From Citromicrobium bathyomarinum (GTDB taxonomy: Bacteria; Pseudomonadota; Alphaproteobacteria; Sphingomonadales; Sphingomonadaceae): 64,000 nucleotides of DNA. This document shows positions 37,751-46,410 of the stretch, in pieces; position 1 is the first letter of the stretch; each line of letters starts with the position of its first letter. The notes under the pieces were generated by a model, which was not told the origin of the DNA, made no database searches, and saw only the letters and a list, made by a program, of their open reading frames with translations. The stretch spans positions 62,001 through 126,000 of the forward strand of contig CP155577.1 in NCBI GenBank assembly GCA_001306305.2, in the 5' to 3' direction. A program made the translations under genes and the position numbers.

Positions 37751-38395
37751 TCACGCTGCCTCCAGCTTGGCGTCCGGATCGACGCCGATGCTGCGCAGGT
37801 CCGCCTCCGCCTGCGCGGTGGTGGTGAAGACGAAGCTTTCCATCCCCACCGCCTTCGCGCCGTCCACGTTCTTTTGCAGGTCGTCGAAGAACACGCATTC
37901 TTCCGGCACCAGGCCGTAGGTTTCAGTCAGCCAGGTATACATGCGCGGATCGGGTTTGAGCGTGGAGTGATCGGCGGAGACGCACGCGCCATCGAACAGC
38001 GGCCAGAAATCGTAGCGCCCGCGCAGATAGGCGACGATTTCGTGCACATTGTCGGTGATCGCGTAGATCCCGTAGCCGCTCGCCTTGAGGCGGCGCATCA
38101 GCGGCGGGGTTTCCTCGATCAGGACGAGGCTTTCGAACAGCGCGGAGACCAGCCGGTCGCAGGTCTTGCGGTCGAACCCGTGGCGTTCGCCGAACATGCG
38201 CTGCGTCTCGGTCAGGCTCATTGCGCCGCGGTTGAGCGCGCGGAAGATGTCGCCGCCGAACAGCTCCTGGCTGGTGATCCCGGCGGGCAGGTCGTGGCCG
38301 AAGGCGAGTTCCACGATCGTCTGCGGCTCCCACCGGACGATCACGTTGCCGACATCGAAAACGACGTTGCGGATGGGGGTGGTGCGCTGGGTCAT
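37751..38395 (-). CDS. HAD-superfamily phosphatase (YihX-like)
   Basis: 214 residues. Motif I is VVFDVGNVIVRW (about 11-22): the nucleophile Asp is present and, as in YihX-type phosphatases, the second acidic position reads Asn. Motif II is in YAITDNVHE, motif III KPDPRMYTWL and motif IV ECVFFDDLQKNVDGAKAVGM. Probably dephosphorylates a sugar phosphate or nucleotide. The ATG at 38395 is the first start consistent with the motif I distance. It leads an apparent two-gene unit with the thioesterase. Confidence 0.88.
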   Translation of the reverse strand: MTQRTTPIRNVVFDVGNVIVRWEPQTIVELAFGHDLPAGITSQELFGGDIFRALNRGAMSLTETQRMFGERHGFDRKTCDRLVSALFESLVLIEETPPLMRRLKASGYGIYAITDNVHEIVAYLRGRYDFWPLFDGACVSADHSTLKPDPRMYTWLTETYGLVPEECVFFDDLQKNVDGAKAVGMESFVFTTTAQAEADLRSIGVDPDAKLEAA

Positions 38396-38469
38396 GAGGG
38401 GCTCGCTCAGGCTGGAGGGTTCTGGTCTCAGCCGGTCCCATAGAAGCGCAGCGCGCGCCGATCCACCGC

Positions 38470-39867
38470 TCAGTCGGCTACCGCCGCGCATCCGGGGGCT
38501 GCGCGGTCCACCCGGGCGAGCATGGCGCACAGATCGCCCTGCGGATCGTCGGTGCCCTGATAGACGAAGGCCTTCAGCTGCGCCGCCAGCTCCGCATCGC
38601 CACTCTCCGCGACCAGCTGGCCGAGCCAGTCGTCGACCGAGACGACACCGTCGCCGCCCGCATCCTCGCGGTTGGCCGCGACCAGTGCGGCCAGAAAATC
38701 GAAGAAGTCGCGCCCGCCGTTTGTCTGCGCCGCGCCTTCGGCGATCATGCCGAGCACCGTTCCGCAGGCGTAATTGGCGTCGTAGTCGCGCCGCGCGCTC
38801 GCTTCCGCCAGCGGCTTGTCGACCGACATCGCGAGGCAAGTCTGCCAGCTGTTCGCCAGTTCGGTGCCAGCGTTATATTCGGGATCGATCTGCTCGATCA
38901 GCCGGAAGGCGAGCAGGTTGGCTCCGCCCTCCATGATCCACGCATCGGCATCGGTTTCGTATTCGACCGTCTGGCCGAGCCAGAAATGTGCGCCTTCGTG
39001 GGCGATGAACCAGCGCATCCCCTGCAGGGCCTGCGTGCTCTCATTTACCAGCCCCTCGCCCTCCAGTCGCACGGTCAGCAGGCCCGGAAGCACACTGCCG
39101 CCCTGGCTGTACAGCTCCGGCGTCGGCCCAGCCCAGCTGGACAGCACCATCGGCTTGCCGCTGCCCGCCCGCTCGCCCAGCCGGTCGGCATAGATGGCGA
39201 AGGTCTGCGGAAGGAAATCGACCATCTCGCGGCGCAGCCACGCGGGCGTTGCCGGATCGATCAGCGCGGCGAGATGGTCGGTCGTGACAAGCCGGGGATC
39301 GCCGAAGACGACATAGGTCGCATCGTCGCGGGTCGTGGCGCTGTCGTAGGATTGTCCCTTGTACATGAGCGGGCCTGCCGCATCGCGGAAGACCATCTCC
39401 GTATCCGGTCCCTCTTCCGCAATCTCCTGCGTGTTGCCCAGCCAGGGCAGCACGGCGAAGTGCCCGGTGAACAGCGCCAGCGTGCCATCGGTAAACAGCA
39501 GCGCCGGGTCGTAATCCGCCAGCAGGTCCTGGGCGAAAGGTTCGAACCGCACGGTCACCACGCGCGGGACGGTGCCATCATCGGCCAGCAGCACGTCGGT
39601 CTCGTCGATTCGTTGCAGCGAAACGCCGTCCGACTCGACCGTCCAGCTCAATTCGCGCCAGCCTGTGTCCTGTCGGCGTGCCCGGTTGGAGCGGGGGAAG
39701 GCCCAGCCCTGCGCATCGGCGGGGAAGTGAAACGTCGCACTCCAGCCGTCCGCATCGTGCAGCACCTCGACCCGCACGGGCGTTTCGTCCGGCACATCCT
39801 GCGCGGTGGCGATGGCCGGGACGAGGAGCGCGAGAAGCGCGGCGACCATCACCACCAGGCGCTTCAT
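38470..39867 (-). CDS. Secreted gluzincin-type metallopeptidase
   Basis: 465 residues. A signal peptide (MKRLVVMVAALLALLVPAIA, cleavage after TAQ near 23) sends it to the periplasm. The active site is an exact HEXXH-X18-E gluzincin pattern: HEGAH and the Glu of WIMEGGA (about residues 288-311). The overall layout recalls M1/M61 peptidases but the N-terminal domain is divergent. A DGVVSVDDW stretch near the C-terminus resembles half an EF-hand. The ATG lies one nucleotide after the stop of the prolyl oligopeptidase gene, so the two peptidases are one operon. Confidence 0.78.
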   Translation of the reverse strand: MKRLVVMVAALLALLVPAIATAQDVPDETPVRVEVLHDADGWSATFHFPADAQGWAFPRSNRARRQDTGWRELSWTVESDGVSLQRIDETDVLLADDGTVPRVVTVRFEPFAQDLLADYDPALLFTDGTLALFTGHFAVLPWLGNTQEIAEEGPDTEMVFRDAAGPLMYKGQSYDSATTRDDATYVVFGDPRLVTTDHLAALIDPATPAWLRREMVDFLPQTFAIYADRLGERAGSGKPMVLSSWAGPTPELYSQGGSVLPGLLTVRLEGEGLVNESTQALQGMRWFIAHEGAHFWLGQTVEYETDADAWIMEGGANLLAFRLIEQIDPEYNAGTELANSWQTCLAMSVDKPLAEASARRDYDANYACGTVLGMIAEGAAQTNGGRDFFDFLAALVAANREDAGGDGVVSVDDWLGQLVAESGDAELAAQLKAFVYQGTDDPQGDLCAMLARVDRAAPGCAAVAD

Positions 39868-39868
39868 G

Positions 39869-42034
39869 TCAGTCCACCACGTCCAGCTGGGTCAGGATGA
39901 AGGCGAATTCCTCCGCGGTTTCGTAGAGCGAGGCGAAGCGCCCGGACTTGCCGCCGTGGCCCGCGCCCATGTTGGTCTTGAGCAGCAGCGTGTTGGTATC
40001 GGTCTTGGTCGCGCGCAGCTTGGCAACCCACTTGGCGGGCTCCCAGTAGGTGACGCGCGGATCGTTGAGGCCCGCGGTGACCAGCAGCGGCGGGTAATCC
40101 TGCGCCACGACCTGATCGTAGGGGCTGTAGCTGAGCATGTAGGCAAAGGCCTGCTTGCTCTCGATCGGGTTGCCCCATTCGGGCCATTCGCCCGGGGTCA
40201 GCGGCAGGTCCTTGTCGAGCATCGTGTTGAGCACGTCGACGAAGGGCACATCGGCGACCACCGCACCCCACAGGTCGGGATCGGTGTTGACCACCACGCC
40301 CATCAGCTCGCCCCCGGCGCTGCCGCCGCTGGCGCTGATTTTGCCCTTTTCGGTGTAGCCCGCGTCGATCAGGCCCTTGGCCACGTCGACGAAGTCCTCG
40401 AATGTGTTGGTCCGCTCGTTCAGCTTGCCCTGCAGATACCAGCGACGGCCCAGATCGTCGCCGCCGCGAATATGCGCGATGGCGTAGGCCATGCCGCGAT
40501 CGACGAGGCTGAGGCGGCTGGTCGAGAAGCCCGGCGGCACCGCATAGCCATAGGCGCCATAGGCATAGAGGTGGAGCGGGCCGCCCATCGGCCTGTCCTT
40601 GCGCGTCACCACGCTGACCGGAACCTGCGTGCCGTCGCGCGCGGTGATCGTCAGCCGCTCGGTCTTGTAGAGCGTTGCGTCGTAGCCGCTGGGGATTTCC
40701 TGCTGTTTCAGGAGTTCGAGCGCGCCGGTCTTCACGTCGTAATCGTAGACCGATCCCGGCGTGACCATGCTCTGGTACGACAGGCGCAGCTTCTGCACAT
40801 CGTATTCGGGGTTGTTCGAGAGACCCGCGACGAAGCTCGCCTCCGGGAAGGCGATCGGAGTCATGTCATCCGCATCGTCATAGGCGCGCAGCTGGATCTG
40901 ATCGAGCCCGGCAAGCCGCCCCTCGGTGACGTAGAAGTCCTTGAACAGCTCGAAATCGGTCAGGTAGAAATCGTCCGAGCCTTCGATCAGCGTGGTCCAC
41001 TCGCCCGGAGCCGCGAGCGTCGCGGTCGCGAGGCGGAAGTTGATGTGGTTATCGTTGGTGTGGACGAACAGCGTGCCGTCGCGCACGTCGACGTCGTACT
41101 CCACGCCCTTCTGCCGCGGTTTGACCAGGATCTGTTCGCCGGTCGGGTTGTCGGCGCTGACAAGGCGGATTTCGCTGGTCTCGTTGTCGCCCGTGGCGAT
41201 GACCAGCCAGTCTTCCTGCGCGGTCAGCCCGGTCCCAACGCCAAAGCTTTCATCCGCTTCCTTGTAGAGCGTGACATCGCTGGCGACCGGCGTGCCGATC
41301 ACGTGCAGCTTGGCTTCGAGCGTGCGCCATTCTTCGGTCGACGGGCCGTAGACCAGCGCGCTGTCGTTCGCGACCCAGGTGAGGCCGCCGCGCAGGTTGG
41401 TCAGTTCGTCGGGCAACAGTTCGCCCGTTTCGAGATCCTTGATCCGCGCGGTGTACCGCTCCGACCCATTGTCGTCCGACGAGTAGGCGAGGAAGCGTCC
41501 GTCCTTGCTGGCCGAGAAGGCGCCGAGGCGGAAATAGTCCTTGCCCTCTGCCAGCTGGTTCTCGTCCAGCAGCAGCTGCGGCTCGCCGCCCGCGACCGGC
41601 TTGCGATAGTGCAGGCGGTATTCCTTGCCCTCTTCGAATTCGGACCAGTAGAGCCAGTCGCCATCTTTCTGCGGGACCGTGGAATCGTCTTCCTTGATAC
41701 GGCCCTTCATCTCTTCGAACAGCGTGTCGACCAGTTCCTTGTGCGGCGCCATCTGCGCTTCGAACCACGCATTCTCCGCCTTGACGTAGGCAAGCACGTC
41801 CTCGTCATCGACGGTCGGATAGGACGGGTCCTTCAGCCAGTGATAGGGATCGGAGAGCGTGATCCCGTGAGTGGTGAAGCTGTAATCGCGCCGCTCCGCC
41901 ACGGGGGGAGAGGTTGGCGCCTGTTCGCTCGAATTATCGCTCACGCTGGTATCGGCTCCGTTGGATTGCGCCACTGCGCCGACCGGCAGGGAGAGCGCGG
42001 TCAAGGCGATTGCGGCGGTAAAAAGCTTGCTCAT
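39869..42034 (-). CDS. Prolyl oligopeptidase-family serine peptidase (S9A, PtrB-like)
   Basis: 721 residues including a signal peptide (MSKLFTAAIALTALSLPVGAVAQ), so a periplasmic peptidase. The N-terminal beta-propeller (about 55-460) begins DPYHWLKD; the C-terminal hydrolase has the nucleophile in GGSAGGELMG, the Asp in TAGLNDPRVTYWEPAKW and the His in MGAGHGGKSGR. This is the oligopeptidase B/prolyl oligopeptidase clan, cutting short peptides after basic residues or proline. The ATG at 42034 is chosen for the signal peptide. Divergent from the Xaa-Pro aminopeptidase-like gene. Confidence 0.92.
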   Translation of the reverse strand: MSKLFTAAIALTALSLPVGAVAQSNGADTSVSDNSSEQAPTSPPVAERRDYSFTTHGITLSDPYHWLKDPSYPTVDDEDVLAYVKAENAWFEAQMAPHKELVDTLFEEMKGRIKEDDSTVPQKDGDWLYWSEFEEGKEYRLHYRKPVAGGEPQLLLDENQLAEGKDYFRLGAFSASKDGRFLAYSSDDNGSERYTARIKDLETGELLPDELTNLRGGLTWVANDSALVYGPSTEEWRTLEAKLHVIGTPVASDVTLYKEADESFGVGTGLTAQEDWLVIATGDNETSEIRLVSADNPTGEQILVKPRQKGVEYDVDVRDGTLFVHTNDNHINFRLATATLAAPGEWTTLIEGSDDFYLTDFELFKDFYVTEGRLAGLDQIQLRAYDDADDMTPIAFPEASFVAGLSNNPEYDVQKLRLSYQSMVTPGSVYDYDVKTGALELLKQQEIPSGYDATLYKTERLTITARDGTQVPVSVVTRKDRPMGGPLHLYAYGAYGYAVPPGFSTSRLSLVDRGMAYAIAHIRGGDDLGRRWYLQGKLNERTNTFEDFVDVAKGLIDAGYTEKGKISASGGSAGGELMGVVVNTDPDLWGAVVADVPFVDVLNTMLDKDLPLTPGEWPEWGNPIESKQAFAYMLSYSPYDQVVAQDYPPLLVTAGLNDPRVTYWEPAKWVAKLRATKTDTNTLLLKTNMGAGHGGKSGRFASLYETAEEFAFILTQLDVVD

Positions 42035-42146
42035 TGGTGTCGGTCCCCCTGTGCGCGATGGCTCACGGCTTTGAAAGCCTTGCGTTGCTGGGGTATGACC
42101 CCAGATCGGGGGCAGAGCCAGACACAAGAACCACAGGATCGACAAA

Positions 42147-43991
42147 ATGCTGATGCAGACCCACGAAGCCCGCCTTTCCGCCCTGCGCGAGGAACTCAAG
42201 CGGCGGGGTCTGGACGGGTTTGTCGTCCCCATCGCCGATGCGCACATGAGCGAATATGTCGGCGAGGATGCGCAGCGGCTGCGCTGGCTGACCGGTTTCG
42301 GCGGCTCGGCAGGCAGCGCGGCGGTGCTGCTCGACAAGGCCGCGATCTTCGTCGACGGGCGCTACACCGTGCAGGTGCGCGACCAGGTGGAGGAACGCCT
42401 GTTCGAATATCGCGGCGTGCCCAAGGACAATCCGGCGAACTGGCTCGCCACGAATGTGAGTGAGGGCGCGCAGGTCGGCTATGACGCATGGCTCGCGACG
42501 CCCGGCTGGGTCCGCTCGACCAAGGCTGCGCTCGAAAAGGTCGGCGCGAAGCTCGTCCCGGTCGACGGCAACCCGATCGACGCCGTGTGGCAGGACCAGC
42601 CCGCGCAAAGCGATGCCGAGGCGCGCGTCCATACCGACACGCATGCCGGCCGCAACGCGCAGGAAAAGCGCGCCGCGATCGCCGACTGGCTGGGCGAGGA
42701 AAAGCTCGACGGCGTGGTGCTGAGCGCGCTCGATTCGGTCGGCTGGGCGTTCAACATCCGCGGCGGCGACATCGCGCACACGCCGGTGACCATGGCCTTC
42801 GCGCTCGTCCAGCAGGACGGCACGGCGCAGCTCTTCATCGACGAGAACAAGGTCGGGCCCGAGCTCAAGCAGCACCTCGGCAATGCGGTCACCATCCGTC
42901 CGCGCAGCGAGTTCAAAAGCGCGCTGGGCGCGTTCGAAGGCAAGCGAATCGCGCTCGATCCCGAATATGGCGTGGCGGCGATTGCGCAGGCGCTCGAAGA
43001 AGGCGGCGCAAAGGTGGTCGAGACGCGCGATCCCACCATTCTGCCGCGCGCGATCAAGAACGAGGCCGAGATCGACGGCCACCGCGACGCGCAGGCGCGC
43101 GACGGTGCGGCGGTCTCCCGCTTCCTCGCATGGATCGAAGCCGAAGCGCCCTCGGGCACAATCGACGAACTGACGGCTGCAGCCAAGCTGCTCGAATTCC
43201 GCAGCGTGGACGGCGGGCTGAAGGATACCTCGTTCGACACCATCTCGGCGGCCGCAGGCCACGCCGCGCTGCCGCACTACAAGGTGGACGAGGACAGCAA
43301 CATCGCGATCCCGCCGGGCAGCATCTTCCTGTGCGATTCGGGCGGCCAGTATATCGGCGACGAGCGCGCGGGCACGACCGACATCACCCGCACCGTGTGG
43401 GTCGGCAGTGCCGACGGCAAGGCCGAGCCGAGCGCGGAAATGAAGGACCGCTTCACCCGCGTTCTCAAGGGCCACATCTCCATCGCCCGCGCGGCCTTCC
43501 CCGAAGGCACCACCGGCGGCCAGCTCGATACGCTGGCGCGCATGCACCTGTGGGAAGCGGGCTGCGACTACGCGCACGGCACCGGCCACGGCGTAGGCAG
43601 CGCGCTGGGCGTGCACGAGGGCCCGCAGCGCATCGCCAAGACCACCGGATCGCAGGGCGGCACGATGGAACCGCTCGCCGCGGGCATGATCTGCTCGAAC
43701 GAGCCGGGCTACTACAAGGCGGGCGAATACGGCATCCGGATCGAGAACCTCGTCCTGATCGAGGAGCGCGCGATCGAGAACGCGGACGAGGGCACGTGGT
43801 TCGGGTTCGAGAACCTGACCTGGGTGCCGATCGACCGCACGCTGATCGATGTCGACCTGCTGACGCCCGAGGAACGCGACTGGGTCGATCACTACCATGC
43901 CTGCTGCCGCGAAATCCTCAGGCAGCGCGTCGCCGAGACCGGCGACGAGCGGGCGGCGGACTGGCTGGAGCGGCACACCCAGCCGCTCTGA
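42147..43991 (+). CDS. Xaa-Pro aminopeptidase (M24B, three-domain type)
   Basis: 614 residues, similar in length to the long cytosolic aminopeptidase P. Two creatinase-like N-terminal domains (about 1-310) precede the pita-bread catalytic domain. Metal ligands are recognisable: Asp in FLCDSGGQYI, Asp in GTTDITRTVWVG, His in HGTGHGVGSALGVHEGP, Glu in CSNEPGYYKAGEYGIRIEN and Glu in GFENLTWVP. Between the first two ligands a short insert (GDERA) replaces the usual spacing, which may be normal in this subgroup. It removes N-terminal residues next to proline. ATG at 42147 or 42153. Confidence 0.93.
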   Translation: MLMQTHEARLSALREELKRRGLDGFVVPIADAHMSEYVGEDAQRLRWLTGFGGSAGSAAVLLDKAAIFVDGRYTVQVRDQVEERLFEYRGVPKDNPANWLATNVSEGAQVGYDAWLATPGWVRSTKAALEKVGAKLVPVDGNPIDAVWQDQPAQSDAEARVHTDTHAGRNAQEKRAAIADWLGEEKLDGVVLSALDSVGWAFNIRGGDIAHTPVTMAFALVQQDGTAQLFIDENKVGPELKQHLGNAVTIRPRSEFKSALGAFEGKRIALDPEYGVAAIAQALEEGGAKVVETRDPTILPRAIKNEAEIDGHRDAQARDGAAVSRFLAWIEAEAPSGTIDELTAAAKLLEFRSVDGGLKDTSFDTISAAAGHAALPHYKVDEDSNIAIPPGSIFLCDSGGQYIGDERAGTTDITRTVWVGSADGKAEPSAEMKDRFTRVLKGHISIARAAFPEGTTGGQLDTLARMHLWEAGCDYAHGTGHGVGSALGVHEGPQRIAKTTGSQGGTMEPLAAGMICSNEPGYYKAGEYGIRIENLVLIEERAIENADEGTWFGFENLTWVPIDRTLIDVDLLTPEERDWVDHYHACCREILRQRVAETGDERAADWLERHTQPL

Positions 43992-44063
43992 ATGCCGCTT
44001 GCGGGGCGGTCAGTGTTCTCGTAATGTTCCTTTCGCGACATTCGCGATTCGGGAGACAGTTCG

Positions 44064-44462
44064 ATGATCGGTTACGTAACGCTGGGCACCAACGACCTGC
44101 AGGGCAACGCGCCCTTCTACGATGCCATCGCCAAGGAGATGGGCGTTGGCCGGATGATGGACTTCGACATGTACATCGCCTGGGGCGAGCCCGGCGGCGC
44201 GGCAGGTGTCGCGCTGACCAAGCCATTCGACGGGAACGAGGCGACCGTCGGCAACGGCACGATGGTCGCGTTCGAGGCGAAGGATAAGCAACAGGTCCAC
44301 CGCCTGCACGAGATCGCGCTGGCCAATGGCGGCACCGACGAGGGCGCACCCGGCCCGCGCGGCGAGGCGGACGAGAACGGGCTGGTGTTCTACGCGTCCT
44401 ACTTCCGCGACCGCGACGGCAACAAGCTCAATGCCTTCTGCATGGCCCCTGCGGATGGCTAA
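44064..44462 (+). CDS. VOC-family (glyoxalase-like) protein
   Basis: 132 residues with the beta-alpha-beta-beta-beta VOC fold: opening MIGYVTLGTNDLQGNAPFYD and closing NGLVFYASYFRDRDGNKLN. The usual metal-ligand positions are only partly conserved (Glu in the final strand not obvious), so it may bind a small molecule without catalysis. Its stop overlaps the cupin gene start by 8 nt, implying coupled translation. Confidence 0.85.
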   Translation: MIGYVTLGTNDLQGNAPFYDAIAKEMGVGRMMDFDMYIAWGEPGGAAGVALTKPFDGNEATVGNGTMVAFEAKDKQQVHRLHEIALANGGTDEGAPGPRGEADENGLVFYASYFRDRDGNKLNAFCMAPADG

Positions 44463-44853
44463 GGTGCGAAAGCTCTCCGAAAATCCGGTCCATCTCGGCC
44501 TGGGGGCGACTGCACTGGCGCAGCCGCCCTTAACCGGGATGGACTGGTATGCGGATTATGCGCAGCGCACCGCCGCAGACGGCTCCGAGGGTCGGCTGGT
44601 CTCGCTGCATTCCTTTGCCGAGAGCTGGGACAGCTGGGAAATGCACCCGCGCGGGCACGAAGTGGTGGTCTGCACGGCGGGCATGATCACGCTGACGCAG
44701 GAATTTCCCGACGGGCGGATCGAACAGGTCACGCTGACGGCTGGGGAATACGCGATCAACGATCCGGGCGTGTGGCACACCGCCGATGTCGAGGCAGAAG
44801 CGACCGCACTGTTCATCACCGCTGGCGAAGGCACGCAACACCGCCCGCGCTGA
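44455..44853 (+). CDS. Cupin-domain protein
   Basis: 132 residues. A single cupin barrel: WEMHPRGHEVVVCTAGMITLTQ supplies a metal-binding-like His pair and Glu, and EYAINDPGVWHTADV a later His. Such small proteins often serve as isomerases, dioxygenases or sensors; the substrate is not evident. It overlaps the VOC gene, which suggests a joint task. Confidence 0.82.
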   Translation: MAKVRKLSENPVHLGLGATALAQPPLTGMDWYADYAQRTAADGSEGRLVSLHSFAESWDSWEMHPRGHEVVVCTAGMITLTQEFPDGRIEQVTLTAGEYAINDPGVWHTADVEAEATALFITAGEGTQHRPR

Positions 44854-45066
44854 GCAGCCCTGCGAGGGCCGCGCCCCTGCCCCGCTCCATTGCACCTGGG
44901 TGAACGGGGCACCGATCCTGCGACAATCCGTTACAAAGCGGCCGGTTCGTGGCAAACCGGCGCGACAATGCGCGGGTAGAAGAGGTGTCATGAGCTGCGA
45001 GGCGGGTGTCCGATCTCTCCCCCCCCTTGCCCGTCTCGCAGCTCTTCCACCAACAGGAGCACCCCT
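44854..45066 (+). promoter_or_regulatory. Structured 5' leader of the EF-hand operon
   Basis: 213 nt with two inverted repeats. GCCGGTT (44941-44947) pairs with AACCGGC (44955-44961). A longer stem pairs 44992-45006 with 45030-45044 (GAGCTGCGAG against CTCGCAGCTC, extended by CGGG/CCCG with one G-U), leaving a 23-nt loop with a run of eight C. It ends 22 nt before the EF-hand ATG, just upstream of its AGGAG ribosome-binding site. Confidence 0.55.
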
Positions 45067-45657
45067 ATGAAAACCCCCATTCTCGCCCTCGCAGGCATTT
45101 CGCTGCTCGCAGGCACCGCCGCGCTGGCCCAACCCGGCGACCGCACTCCCGGCCCGATGACCCGCGCCGAAGTCTCCCAGAAAGCCGCCGAGCGCTTCCA
45201 GCGCATGGACCTGAACAGCGACGGCGTACTCGATCTCGCCGACCGCGAACTGCGCCGCGAACAGCGGATCGCCCGGCTCGACACCGACGGCAACGGCGCG
45301 ATCAGCAAGGCCGAACGCGAAGCCGCGCGCGAAGCCCGGCAGGAACGGCGCGCCCAGCGGATGGCCGAACGCGGCCAGAGTGCCGAAGCGGGCGAACGTC
45401 GGGCACGCGGCAAGCACCATCGCGGGATGCGCGGCTGGAATCGCGGCCGCGGCATGATGGCCAAGGCCGACACCAATGGCGATGGTCGCCTGACGCTGCA
45501 GGAGTTCCAGGCCCATGCACTGGCCCGGTTCGACCGCGCCGATGCGAATAGCGACGGCACCGTGACCCAGGCCGAACACAAGGCCGCGCGTGAGGCGATG
45601 CGCGCCCAGATGGCCGAGCGCCGCGAAGCGCGCCGCGCCGAGCGTGCAGGCCAGTAA
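45067..45657 (+). CDS. Secreted EF-hand protein with four calcium-binding loops
   Basis: 196 residues. A signal peptide (MKTPILALAGISLLAGTAALA, cleavage near 21) exports it. Four EF-hand loops are visible: DLNSDGVLDLAD (about 48), DTDGNGAISKAE (about 73), DTNGDGRLTLQE (about 135) and DANSDGTVTQAE (about 158), each with acidic residues at the calcium-ligand positions, although the first ends in Asp and not Glu. The region between loops 2 and 3 is Arg/Gly rich. It is directly followed, at 4 nt, by the response regulator, so calcium is a plausible signal for that system. Confidence 0.9.
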   Translation: MKTPILALAGISLLAGTAALAQPGDRTPGPMTRAEVSQKAAERFQRMDLNSDGVLDLADRELRREQRIARLDTDGNGAISKAEREAAREARQERRAQRMAERGQSAEAGERRARGKHHRGMRGWNRGRGMMAKADTNGDGRLTLQEFQAHALARFDRADANSDGTVTQAEHKAAREAMRAQMAERREARRAERAGQ

Positions 45658-45661
45658 CCCG

Positions 45662-46405
45662 ATGACGATGGCCGCGCACGCAGCCGACACGGCCGTCACC
45701 ATCCTGCTCGTCGATGACGAGCGCACCTTGCGCGAACCCCTGGTCGACTACCTCGTCGGTCAGGGGTTCGTGGTGCTGGAGGCGGACAGCGCGGCGAGCG
45801 CGCGCAGCCTCCTGCGCGAAAAGAAGGCCGACCTCGCGCTGGTCGATATCATGATGCCGGGCGAGGACGGCCTTTCGCTGACCCGTCACCTGATCGAAAC
45901 GCAGAACCTGCCCACCATCCTACTAACCGCGATGGGCGAGGCGACCGACCGGATCGTCGGGCTGGAAATCGGCGCGGACGATTACGTGACCAAGCCGTTC
46001 GAGCCGCGCGAGCTGGTTGCCCGCATCCGCTCGGTCCTGCGCCGCGCGGGCCGGGCAGCGACCGACGATGAGGGCGAGGACGCGCATTACCTGTTCGAAG
46101 GCTGGCGGCTCGATCCTCTCAAGCAGCGACTGACCGATCCGGAGGGCGCGGTGATCCCGATCTCAACCGCGGAATTCCGCATGCTGCGCGCCTTCCTCGA
46201 CTACCCGCGCGCGGTGCTCGACCGTGATCGCCTGCTCGACATGGTCCAAGGGCGCGAGGCGCATCTGTTCGATCGCGCGGTCGACAACCAGGTCAGCCGC
46301 CTGCGCCGCAAGATCGAGGACGACAGCAAGAACCCGCATTTCATCCAGACCGTGCGCGGCGGCGGCTATCGCTTCGCCGCCGATGTCACCCGGGTGCCGG
46401 GCTGA
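45662..46405 (+). CDS. OmpR-family response regulator
   Basis: 247 residues. The receiver domain (about 13-125) has the acidic pair VDDE, the phosphorylated Asp in ALVDIMMPGEDG, Thr in ILLTAMGE and Lys in YVTKPFEP. The OmpR/PhoB winged helix follows (about 145-240) with TAEFRMLRAFLDYP and VDNQVSRLRRKIEDD ... VRGGGYRF. Encoded between the EF-hand protein and its kinase, within one transcript. It should bind DNA as a dimer after phosphorylation; target genes are unknown. Confidence 0.93.
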   Translation: MTMAAHAADTAVTILLVDDERTLREPLVDYLVGQGFVVLEADSAASARSLLREKKADLALVDIMMPGEDGLSLTRHLIETQNLPTILLTAMGEATDRIVGLEIGADDYVTKPFEPRELVARIRSVLRRAGRAATDDEGEDAHYLFEGWRLDPLKQRLTDPEGAVIPISTAEFRMLRAFLDYPRAVLDRDRLLDMVQGREAHLFDRAVDNQVSRLRRKIEDDSKNPHFIQTVRGGGYRFAADVTRVPG

Positions 46406-46410
46406 AACAA

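Noticed and set aside
42063-43976. 637-codon minus-strand frame over the aminopeptidase gene
   Set aside because: Antisense shadow; the plus-strand protein has conserved metal ligands.
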